Source: Bacillota bacterium (GTDB lineage: Bacteria > Bacillota > Clostridia > Acetivibrionales > JANLFN01). From it: a DNA stretch of 37,099 nt. A model generated the notes under the pieces. The model was given only the letters and a program-made list of their open reading frames with translations. It searched no databases and was not told where the DNA came from. Shown piece after piece: positions 30,113 through 37,099 of the stretch (positions are counted from its first letter, which is position 1; each line of letters opens with the position of its first letter). Both the position numbers and the translations under genes were made by a program. The stretch covers positions 1-37,099 of the forward strand of contig JAUZPR010000017.1 of NCBI GenBank assembly GCA_030705825.1. Reading direction: 5' to 3'.

Positions 30113-30154
30113 AATTTGTCAAATAAAATATGCAAATAAAAAGGAGAATATTTT
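30113..30154. repeat. Left copy of direct repeat bounding the accessory segment
   Basis: AATTTGTCAAATAAAAT (30113..30129) and AAAGGAGAATATTTT (30140..30154), both repeated exactly in the same order and orientation at 35124..35175. Confidence 0.75.
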
Positions 30155-30193
30155 AAAGTATTTTATAATGACAAAGTAATTCGTTCTTCACCC

Positions 30194-31165
30194 TTACAGC
30201 ATATCATAAAATGATTTTTCACTAATTATAATCAAATCGTACCCTTTCAGAATTAGGTCTTCCGCTTTCTTCTGCTTGTTTGATTTCCCGTCCTTTATTG
30301 AAGAACAATAGTCATTATTTCCAAGAACCAGGATATTTGTAGTTTTAGTTACAGAATCAGAAGGTATTCCCCCTAGGTTAGTTACGATTTGCAAAGCATC
30401 TTTCCTTTGGAACTTTTCAAGTGCGCCAGTAAAGCAGACAGACATCCCATAAATCGGATTACTAACATCAAACTCTTCAGATTCAGGCTTGTAATTATCA
30501 AGATCAAAACTTTTACCATGTGAAGTTTTGTGAAATGCAGCGAGATCGATATTGTTCGTATTGCAATGGTTTCTCATGTATTCATAAACTTTTTGAGTTA
30601 GTTCACAATCTGCCATTGCTCTATGCTGTATATCTGCTGTTATTTTAAATTCCTTCGACAAGTCAACCAATCTATGTCTAATATCTTTGAACAACCTTCT
30701 GCTGATTCTCATTGTATCAATGAAATTATTACTGAATGCTTTATTTATGCAAAACATGCAGTTATCATATAAAAAGTTAATATCAAAGTTCGCATTGTGT
30801 GCAGCAATAACTGAATCCCCCAAAAAATTAATTAACTCGGGAAGTACTTTTTCAATTTTGGGTGCATCCTTAACCATTTCATTTGTAATTCCAGTCAGCT
30901 GTGTTATGTATTCATCTATCAAGCATTCAGGTTTCACTAATGTTGTAAACTCTGCAATCTTTTCACCATTTGAAATTTTAATTGCTGCAATTTCTATTAT
31001 TTCATCATAAGTTGGATCAAGTCCTGTTGTTTCCAAGTCAAGAACAACATAATTATCAATGAATTCCAGAAGACTTTTCCCCTTATTTTCTCTCACTGTT
31101 TTTGGTATCCCACCGATAGAAACGCCATTTTCCATGTCAAACGATATAGTGATCCCTAACGACAT
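30194..31165 (-). CDS. DnaQ-like 3'-5' exonuclease with C-terminal BRCT domain
   Basis: 323 aa; YVVLDLETTGLDPTYDEIIEIAAIKI, AAHNANFDINFLYD, HRAMADCELT (DEDDh-type) followed by BRCT-like MSVCFTGALEKFQRKDALQIVTNLGGIPSDSVTKTTNILVLGN. RBS AAAGGAG upstream. Confidence 0.9.
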   Translation of the reverse strand: MSLGITISFDMENGVSIGGIPKTVRENKGKSLLEFIDNYVVLDLETTGLDPTYDEIIEIAAIKISNGEKIAEFTTLVKPECLIDEYITQLTGITNEMVKDAPKIEKVLPELINFLGDSVIAAHNANFDINFLYDNCMFCINKAFSNNFIDTMRISRRLFKDIRHRLVDLSKEFKITADIQHRAMADCELTQKVYEYMRNHCNTNNIDLAAFHKTSHGKSFDLDNYKPESEEFDVSNPIYGMSVCFTGALEKFQRKDALQIVTNLGGIPSDSVTKTTNILVLGNNDYCSSIKDGKSNKQKKAEDLILKGYDLIIISEKSFYDML

Positions 31166-31319
31166 TCACCTCACTCCTTTCAGATTTCTCTTACAATAAC
31201 ACAATGCCACCATAATAAACTGATGCTGTGATAGACAAGATGTAATATTTTTTCATATATTCCTCCGAGGAATTTGGTTATAAATTTAGAAATACATCTA
31301 CATAGAATCAATTCACTGG

Positions 31320-32132
31320 TTAAAGATATTCTATTTCCACCAACCATCTCCGGAGTTCTGTATTTCGAGTATGCCCAAGTGCCCGGGTTGTTGCTTGTTT
31401 TATTTGACCAATAGATATACCAAAACCTTTCAGTTCCGATGATTTATTTCTTAAATAGTCATATAAGTCCTTTGCTTCTCTGTCAGATAAATTATTGCTT
31501 TGAAGTTTACGAATTAGTTCTATTGGATTGATGTTTTCAATCCGTTTCCTTTCAAGTTCTTTTTCCTGTTCTTCTTTATATTCATTCAATAATACCTGTA
31601 GCCGTTTTTCTTGCCTATTGAGAAGAGGGAGCTTAACCCGAAGCTGGTCTGCCATATCATTTGGTACCGGCATGTCAAATGGAATACTAAAGGGTAGACG
31701 CCATTTATTTTTAACCTTTTCCAGCAGTTCTTCCTTTTCTAGATCTATTTTTTGTAATCCTTTTGTTATTAATCTAACCATTTCCGGGCTCATATCAGTA
31801 TGTTGTTCAAAATGTATAACACCTAATTTATATATTTTACCGGTTGGCTTATGAAGAATGGTGTACCTACGTCTAAGTGATCTACCACATTCACACTTTA
31901 AGTTGCCGTCAACGATTATATTATCCTCATATTCTATTAACTGCCATTCTAGCAGACTCTCAATAGTTTTGTCGGGATTGTCCAATTCTTCTTCAGTCAA
32001 AACACTTCCGAGTTTTTCAGCCCATGAATTAAGCCACTTTGTTTTCAGACCCCGTTTTATATAACCGTCTAAAACTTTCTTTTGTTCTTCGGTTAAAGAT
32101 AAATACGTTTTCTTCAAATCGTTCTTATCCAT
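31320..32132 (-). CDS. Uncharacterised protein, possibly DUF3895-like, with a CxC motif
   Basis: 270 aa; LTEEQKKVLDGYIKRGLKTKWLNSWAEKLG..., NLKCECGRSLRRRYTILHKPTGKIYKLGVIHFEQHTDM, charged coiled C-terminal half. Family assignment is from memory and tentative. Confidence 0.6.
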   Translation of the reverse strand: MDKNDLKKTYLSLTEEQKKVLDGYIKRGLKTKWLNSWAEKLGSVLTEEELDNPDKTIESLLEWQLIEYEDNIIVDGNLKCECGRSLRRRYTILHKPTGKIYKLGVIHFEQHTDMSPEMVRLITKGLQKIDLEKEELLEKVKNKWRLPFSIPFDMPVPNDMADQLRVKLPLLNRQEKRLQVLLNEYKEEQEKELERKRIENINPIELIRKLQSNNLSDREAKDLYDYLRNKSSELKGFGISIGQIKQATTRALGHTRNTELRRWLVEIEYL

Positions 32133-32184
32133 TCTAGCAGGACCCCCAAATAAGCAATAAGTTATATTCTATATTAAAGTCCTT

Positions 32185-32550
32185 TTACCGTGATAACTTA
32201 GGAATATTAATTGGTTCACTTAACCCATATTGCTTTAAGTACCAGATAGCATACTTATAAGCGTTTACTTCTTTTTCCCTTTTATCATAAATATTTTTGT
32301 TTCCAAACTTATACTCTTTGACCTGATTCATATATTGCCAAGCATGACGCATCTCATGTGCTAAAGTTCCAATATGATTTTCGTCTTTTACAGCAACAAT
32401 AAATTGCCCGTCATTCCATAAAAACCCACCATTTTGAGTAATAGTTCCCCCATTATCCGTTATTACCCTACATGCCTCTGGGCCAGCCAAAATGACTGGC
32501 GCTATGTTTAACTTATTCTTTAATTCATTAGAGTGATAAGTGAAATCCAT
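32185..32550 (-). CDS. HExxH metallopeptidase-like protein (start uncertain; may be the C-terminal part of a frameshifted product)
   Basis: 121 aa; IGTLAHEMRHAWQYMNQ zincin motif with downstream EKEVNAYKYAIWYLKQ. No good RBS at ATG 32550; frame is open upstream into the preceding gene. Confidence 0.7.
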   Translation of the reverse strand: MDFTYHSNELKNKLNIAPVILAGPEACRVITDNGGTITQNGGFLWNDGQFIVAVKDENHIGTLAHEMRHAWQYMNQVKEYKFGNKNIYDKREKEVNAYKYAIWYLKQYGLSEPINIPKLSR

Positions 32551-32585
32551 ACAAGATTGTATTGATATAAATGCCTCTGCCCCTC

Positions 32586-33125
32586 TTACCCCCCTAGAAC
32601 ATTTGCTTTAGAGTTGATATATTTTAGTGTCTTACCACTAAGCAGATTTGTATCTATTATAGCTTTTATATAAGGGTTTTTACTCTTCTTTTTATAATAC
32701 CACATATCAATTTTCCCAATAGCCAACTCAAAAAAAGAAGGTTTGATAATTGTAATTGCATTGCCGAATACATGTTCAAGTGACTTTCTTTTAAAGTGCC
32801 AGGTGCAAAATACTACATTCTTTTTTAAATTTTTAGCTTTTAAAATATTAATAGAGCACATACCTAAAAAGCTATTTATATCGTGATTACTCTTGTTAAA
32901 AACATGCAGTTCGATGTATCCAAATGGATTATATAAGCTCGGTGAAAATTCCTTTGTTCGGGATTTACTGACCAGTAAAAACCATATATATACTGCTGCG
33001 ATTATTAGCCATATACCAAGATTGTATTTTGCTTGTGTTACCCTCAGTATTAATATCCCTGCTAAGGTAAAGGTTAATAGACCAAATATGAAATTGATTT
33101 TAGTTATATAGTATTTTATCCTCAT
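32586..33125 (-). CDS. Membrane protein of unknown function, two N-terminal TM segments
   Basis: 179 aa; two hydrophobic stretches (INFIFGLLTFTLAGILIL; LGIWLIIAAVYIWFLLV) followed by a soluble region; GAGG RBS. Ends CTA GGG GGG TAA. Confidence 0.65.
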   Translation of the reverse strand: MRIKYYITKINFIFGLLTFTLAGILILRVTQAKYNLGIWLIIAAVYIWFLLVSKSRTKEFSPSLYNPFGYIELHVFNKSNHDINSFLGMCSINILKAKNLKKNVVFCTWHFKRKSLEHVFGNAITIIKPSFFELAIGKIDMWYYKKKSKNPYIKAIIDTNLLSGKTLKYINSKANVLGG

Positions 33126-33187
33126 GTAATCCTCTGTTATCGAAATTCAGACGGTATTTATCTAAGTTTCAATGGTTTGTGAAAGAG

Positions 33188-33733
33188 TTAACTATTAAGT
33201 GTACTTTTATCTCTTTTTTTCCTTTTAATATTATCTAATATAATAGCCTCAATAACATATGGCTGCTCACAATTATCTTCATTAGCTCTAAAATTACATC
33301 GAGGACAATCAAACCTTATTCCATAAATAGATGAACTTTGTATTAATGAAGTTTCACAGTTAGGACAATGAGCCTCTAAATCTGTGATTAACCAAGCATT
33401 TTCGTAATTACTCCATCGCCAACTCCATGTCCACTTCCACTTTTTTAAAATATCCTCTCTATAATTGTAAAATTCTGGTCTGTCATCTTCCCCATGTTGA
33501 AATCTCATAATCAAATAAATAATTGAAATTAAAGCTATCAGAAGCCACCATACTTTTAGTTTAATATTTAAAACATAAATAATAATGTTCAAAATAAACT
33601 TTAGTACTTTTCCAAAAGTATCAGCTATTGGCTTGTTCTTTGAATAATCATAAATGATAGTAAGAATAAAACTTAATATTGCTGTACCTATACTAATTGT
33701 CCAAGGAGATTTTACCCATTTCCCTTTTATCAT
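33188..33733 (-). CDS. Two-TM membrane protein with C-terminal zinc-ribbon
   Basis: ORF 33188..33760; start ATG 33733 with GGAGG upstream. WVKSPWTISIGTAILSFILTIIYDYSKNKPI..., KVWWLLIALISIIYLIMRF, then CPNCETS...CPRCNF. Confidence 0.75.
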   Translation of the reverse strand: MIKGKWVKSPWTISIGTAILSFILTIIYDYSKNKPIADTFGKVLKFILNIIIYVLNIKLKVWWLLIALISIIYLIMRFQHGEDDRPEFYNYREDILKKWKWTWSWRWSNYENAWLITDLEAHCPNCETSLIQSSSIYGIRFDCPRCNFRANEDNCEQPYVIEAIILDNIKRKKRDKSTLNS

Positions 33734-33799
33734 TTTGCCTCCATGTACCCAACGCACCAAATGTATCGTCCATTTTATAGGAACATCTTATTTCCAATA

Positions 33800-34126
33800 T
33801 TATTGTGACTCAAAGTGTTTATAAACAATATTTAGAACCATAACGGATAAGTCAGCTAGGTTTTGACTTTCTTGCTGACTTATCCTTTTGTTTATTAAGC
33901 TATCAATATCCATTGATATCATCTTATTTTCATAATAGGAAGTAAATATAGTATACTCAGACGTGGTATTTGTGTAAGGTACAAGAATATCACAGATCCT
34001 TCTTCCAAAATTGTCAAGTAAATCAATATCCTCTTTGCTTAAGGCGACATAGGATGGATATTTATATTTAAAATTTAACTTATTACAATCAATTAGTTGT
34101 ACTGAGCAAATCTCTAATTTTTCCAT
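33800..34126 (-). CDS. Hypothetical protein
   Basis: 108 aa ORF with CGGAG just upstream of the ATG; same strand as and closely spaced with neighbours. Confidence 0.55.
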   Translation of the reverse strand: MEKLEICSVQLIDCNKLNFKYKYPSYVALSKEDIDLLDNFGRRICDILVPYTNTTSEYTIFTSYYENKMISMDIDSLINKRISQQESQNLADLSVMVLNIVYKHFESQ

Positions 34127-34139
34127 TCATATCTCCGTT

Positions 34140-34436
34140 TTAGCCAACATATCTTTTTATAGAAATTTTTTGTGGAAATTCATTATAAATATATCCCTGT
34201 TCGGGTGAAATCCCAATTAATTCCGGACGTTCATCATATATCTCTTGCAACGATTTTTCTCTCACGCCTCCAACAATACTAAGTGGTTCTTGCAATTTTA
34301 TAGGATAATTCTTAATCATATCTTCAATTAGTTCTTTTACTCTTTCTTGGTCTTTTGCAAATACAATACCTTCAAACTTATTTGGCTGCTTTCTACTATT
34401 AAGTTTACTATAATAAAAATGTACTGAATAAATCAT
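34140..34436 (-). CDS. Hypothetical protein
   Basis: 98 aa ORF with GGAGGTAAG RBS; MIYSVHFYYSKLNSRKQPNKFEGIVFAKDQERVKELIEDMIKNYP... Confidence 0.6.
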   Translation of the reverse strand: MIYSVHFYYSKLNSRKQPNKFEGIVFAKDQERVKELIEDMIKNYPIKLQEPLSIVGGVREKSLQEIYDERPELIGISPEQGYIYNEFPQKISIKRYVG

Positions 34437-34624
34437 ACTTACTTACCTCCGTTAAATCAATTTTGAAAAATAAACTTTGATTTCGCAACTGCTTAAACTT
34501 ATAGTAAGCAATTTTATTTGTTGCGTATTTTATTAAGTTCTTCATTTGTGTGTTTCATAACTATGCCCGTTTTCAAAGCATTACCAGCAGCTTTTACATA
34601 TGTAACCATATAGTTTCATATAAG

Positions 34625-34858
34625 CTACCTGGGGTAATTATGTGATTCAACCTTAGAGAAAGCACTCACAAGCCCGATAGCAGCAATTAAAAATCCTACA
34701 ATTACTACTATAGTTGGAACGTTAGATTCAAAATACTTACCCCTTTGAATTTCATAAGTATATACTCCCAATAAAAGAGCGGATATCTGAATACGAAGGA
34801 AAATTATTGCTACCCCTACAACTGCTATAACTATACCAGATGTCTTAGGTTTGTTCAT
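34625..34858 (-). CDS. Small two-TM membrane protein
   Basis: 77 aa with GGAGG RBS; two hydrophobic segments (GIVIAVVGVAIIFL; IVVIVGFLIAAIGLVSAF). Confidence 0.6.
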   Translation of the reverse strand: MNKPKTSGIVIAVVGVAIIFLRIQISALLLGVYTYEIQRGKYFESNVPTIVVIVGFLIAAIGLVSAFSKVESHNYPR

Positions 34859-35123
34859 TTAAATACCTCCGTTTATATAAGTAGAATCTATTTCTCATAA
34901 TACTCAATTATTTAATATTTTGTAATTATTTAGGTTATCATAATATATTTAGTATTATAGCAAAGAATTGTTGGGAGTAAAAGCTTATTTATTCTTTTAT
35001 ATGAATATAACGAACAAGAAATTTAGATAGTTTCCATAGATTTTGCCGAATTTATAAAAATTAAAATGACTTACGATTGGACAAGATGTCGTGTTAAATT
35101 GAAAAGTTGTCGCTTCCAAATGA

Positions 35124-35175
35124 AATTTGTCAAATAAAATCTTAGTTATATGAACAAAACAAAGGAGAATATTTT
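35124..35175. repeat. Right copy of direct repeat bounding the accessory segment
   Basis: AATTTGTCAAATAAAAT (35124..35140) and AAAGGAGAATATTTT (35161..35175), same order as 30113..30154. Confidence 0.75.
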
Positions 35176-35193
35176 TCTGAAATAATATTCTCC
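35158..35193 (-). terminator. Probable sigK terminator
   Basis: Perfect inverted repeat GGAGAATATT (35164..35173)/AATATTCTCC (35184..35193); minus strand continues TTTGTTTTG. Confidence 0.65.
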
Positions 35194-35271
35194 TGAACCT
35201 ATACAACTTATATTATATTTGTAATCTATACTGTCAACTGTCTTCTATTAACTGTACACTGTCAACTGATT

Positions 35272-35982
35272 TCATCTTACCGTTTCTGCCTTCAGTTCCT
35301 TGCTCAGCTTCTTTATAGCCTTTTTCTCTATTCTCGAAACGTATGACCTTGAAATACCCAGCATTTTTGCAATTTCCCTCTGGGTTTTGGTTGTACCGTT
35401 TAAAAGACCGTACCGGAGTTCAAGCACAATTTTTTCCCTATTCTTTAAAACAGATTTCATTTTATTATACAGTTTTCTAACCTGCATTTTCAATTCAACT
35501 TCATCGACTATGGATTCTGCTTCATTGCCGATAACGTCAATCAGGGTGATTTCATTGCCTTCCTTGTCTACACCTATAGGGTCCTGCAGCGATACTTCGG
35601 CCTGTGTTTTTTTACTTGACCGTATTTGCATAAGGATTTCATTTTCAATACATCTTGCCGCATAGGTTGCAAGTCTGGTTCCTTTCTGCTGGTCGAACGT
35701 AGATATGGCTTTAATCAGACCGATGGTACCTATTGATATAAGATCGTCACAGTCATTTCCGTTTGAAGTGTATTTTTTTACAATATGCGCAACAAGCCTA
35801 AGGTTTCTCTCAATAAGGACATTTCTGGCATCCTCGTTTCCCGCTTTGTACATCTCGATGTATTTCTGTTCTTCTTCTGGTGAAAGTGGAAGAGGGAATG
35901 AATTTGCGTTTGATACATAACCAAGCAGAATAAAGACGTTGTTTAAAGCCCCGGATAGTAGAGAAAACAGCTCCGTAAGCAA
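35272..35982 (-). CDS. sigK: RNA polymerase sporulation sigma factor SigK (uninterrupted)
   Basis: 236 aa; hydrophobic pro-sequence MLTELFSLLSGALNNVFILLGYVSNANSFPLPLSPEEEQKY, then NLRLVAHIVKKY, DDLISIGTIGLIKAISTFD, and region 4 GTTKTQREIAKMLGISRSYVSRIEKKAIKKL. Confidence 0.95.
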   Translation of the reverse strand: MLTELFSLLSGALNNVFILLGYVSNANSFPLPLSPEEEQKYIEMYKAGNEDARNVLIERNLRLVAHIVKKYTSNGNDCDDLISIGTIGLIKAISTFDQQKGTRLATYAARCIENEILMQIRSSKKTQAEVSLQDPIGVDKEGNEITLIDVIGNEAESIVDEVELKMQVRKLYNKMKSVLKNREKIVLELRYGLLNGTTKTQREIAKMLGISRSYVSRIEKKAIKKLSKELKAETVR

Positions 35983-36082
35983 ATAGGGATCCCTCCTAAA
36001 AATGGGATACCCTATAAGTATATGAGCGAAATTCTTATTAATTGCCAGTACAACAAAAATAAATCAGAAATTATTTTAGTAA

Positions 36083-36126
36083 ATATAAAAAAGGACAGCA
36101 ATTCAATTAATTTTGAAATGCTGTCC
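36083..36126 (-). terminator. Intrinsic terminator downstream of the zinc-ribbon membrane protein
   Basis: Minus strand GGACAGCA...TGCTGTCCTTTTTTATA (36126..36119 / 36100..36093), followed by a T-run. Confidence 0.85.
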
Positions 36127-36159
36127 ATAGTATCTACTTTTTTTAATTGATAAGAACTT

Positions 36160-36651
36160 TTAAGCCTTAAGCTGGTTTCCGCAATTCTGGCAAAACCTTG
36201 ATGACTCGTCGTTTAGTGACTGGCAGGCTGTACAGCGTACCATAATCGGCTGGTTATACTGGGGTCCCTGATTAACCGGAGGGTATTGGTTCATTTGTGG
36301 CTGATTTATCGGATTCTGCATCTGAGAATAATATGTATTCTTTTTGGATGATCCTACCGCCAGAAGTATTATTCCGAAAACAAGCAATATACCGCCGCAT
36401 ACGAACAATGCTATCATTTCTTCATCACTACCCCCGAAAGCTCTAATTAGCCTCGATTCTGTGGAAGTAGCTCTAAAAACACCAAGACCGGCCATAACAA
36501 TACCGGCTGCTAAAAAAATTCCGCCAAATACCTTTCTGAATGTAGGGAATTTTACAGATAAAAATATAAATACCACAACTGCAATAGCGCTTATAATTAT
36601 AATAGCTGTTGATGAACTACTGCCAATGCTGCCTACGTCAAAATTGGCCAT
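36160..36651 (-). CDS. Membrane protein with C-terminal zinc ribbon
   Basis: 163 aa; several hydrophobic segments, Q/N/P-rich linker, C-terminal CTACQSLNDESSRFCQNCGNQL. Confidence 0.8.
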   Translation of the reverse strand: MANFDVGSIGSSSSTAIIIISAIAVVVFIFLSVKFPTFRKVFGGIFLAAGIVMAGLGVFRATSTESRLIRAFGGSDEEMIALFVCGGILLVFGIILLAVGSSKKNTYYSQMQNPINQPQMNQYPPVNQGPQYNQPIMVRCTACQSLNDESSRFCQNCGNQLKA

Positions 36652-36762
36652 AACAACTCCCCTTTAATAAAAATATTTTATAACAACAATATTATAGTAC
36701 AAAAAATATCAGTAAAGATAGCTAAATTTGATTTTTTTATGCATATTGTATATTTTATGTAT

Positions 36763-37099
36763 TTACAGTCCTTTCCTGGATATTTCCTCAGCAATTTCTT
36801 CAAACACCGGGGCTGCTGTCTGACCACCGCTTTTTCCGTCTTCTGCGAAAACAGCTATTGAATATTTGGGGTTATTTTGCGGAAAATAGCCTGCAAACCA
36901 TCCGTGTACCACTTTTATTCCATTCACATACTGTCCTGTTTCGGCTGTTCCTGTTTTGCCGCCTGAACCTCCGTATTGGACAAGGCCGGCTTTAGTACCG
37001 GTACCGTTTTCAGTTACCTGTTCCATAACCTCCCTGACTTTTTGAGCTATATTTTCCGAAACAATCCTGCTTCCCTGATTTACCCTGTGCTCCTTAACA
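36763..37099 (-). CDS. Penicillin-binding protein transpeptidase, C-terminal part (runs off the right edge)
   Basis: Frame open to the window end (...VKEHRVNQGSRIVSENIAQKVREVMEQVTENGTGTKAGLVQYGGSGGKTGTAETGQ...HGWFAGYFPQNNPKYSIAVFAEDG); KTGT box of class B PBPs. Confidence 0.92.
   Translation of the reverse strand, partial: VKEHRVNQGSRIVSENIAQKVREVMEQVTENGTGTKAGLVQYGGSGGKTGTAETGQYVNGIKVVHGWFAGYFPQNNPKYSIAVFAEDGKSGGQTAAPVFEEIAEEISRKGL

Noticed and set aside
34997-35206. 69-aa ORF near the right repeat
   Set aside because: AT-rich Phe/Ile/Asn composition, overlaps the repeat and terminator hairpin; likely non-coding.
36000-36060. Possible SigE-type promoter upstream of sigK (AATTA-14-CATATACTT)
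   Set aside because: Weak match to the consensus; cannot be distinguished from chance by eye.
1-37099. CRISPR arrays, tRNA or rRNA genes, transposases, integrases
   Set aside because: None recognised on either strand by reading; no regularly spaced repeats and no recombinase signature in the ORF track.

Overview
The window is a low-GC, spore-forming Clostridia-type chromosome segment (taxon inferred from gene content). Every well-supported gene is on the minus strand. About 80% is a conserved housekeeping block, read in minus-strand order: rpsB, tsf, pyrH, frr, a small PASTA-like gene, uppS, cdsA, dxr, rseP, ispG, polC, rimP, nusA, ylxR, ylxQ, infB, rbfA, nrnA, truB, ribF. This runs into hydrogenase maturation genes (hypF, hypC, hypD, hypE), then a fluoride-riboswitch operon (two crcB genes plus a DUF190 gene), then a NifU-like scaffold/GGGtGRT protein pair. 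At the right end are an uninterrupted sigK, a zinc-ribbon membrane protein and the C-terminal part of a penicillin-binding protein. Between rpsB and sigK lies a ~5 kb AT-rich accessory segment (about 30.1-35.2 kb) of mostly uncharacterised small genes: a DnaQ-like exonuclease with BRCT, a Cys-motif protein, an HExxH peptidase-like protein and several small membrane proteins. Its two edges share blocks of 17 nt and 15 nt in the same order and orientation, which suggests an insertion with a duplicated junction. Within it, a 179-aa membrane ORF ends at a GGGGGGTAA run. A -1 shift there would fuse it in frame to the HExxH ORF. These two observations are the strongest candidates for something undescribed. 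Homology calls are from memory of protein families; no searches were run.
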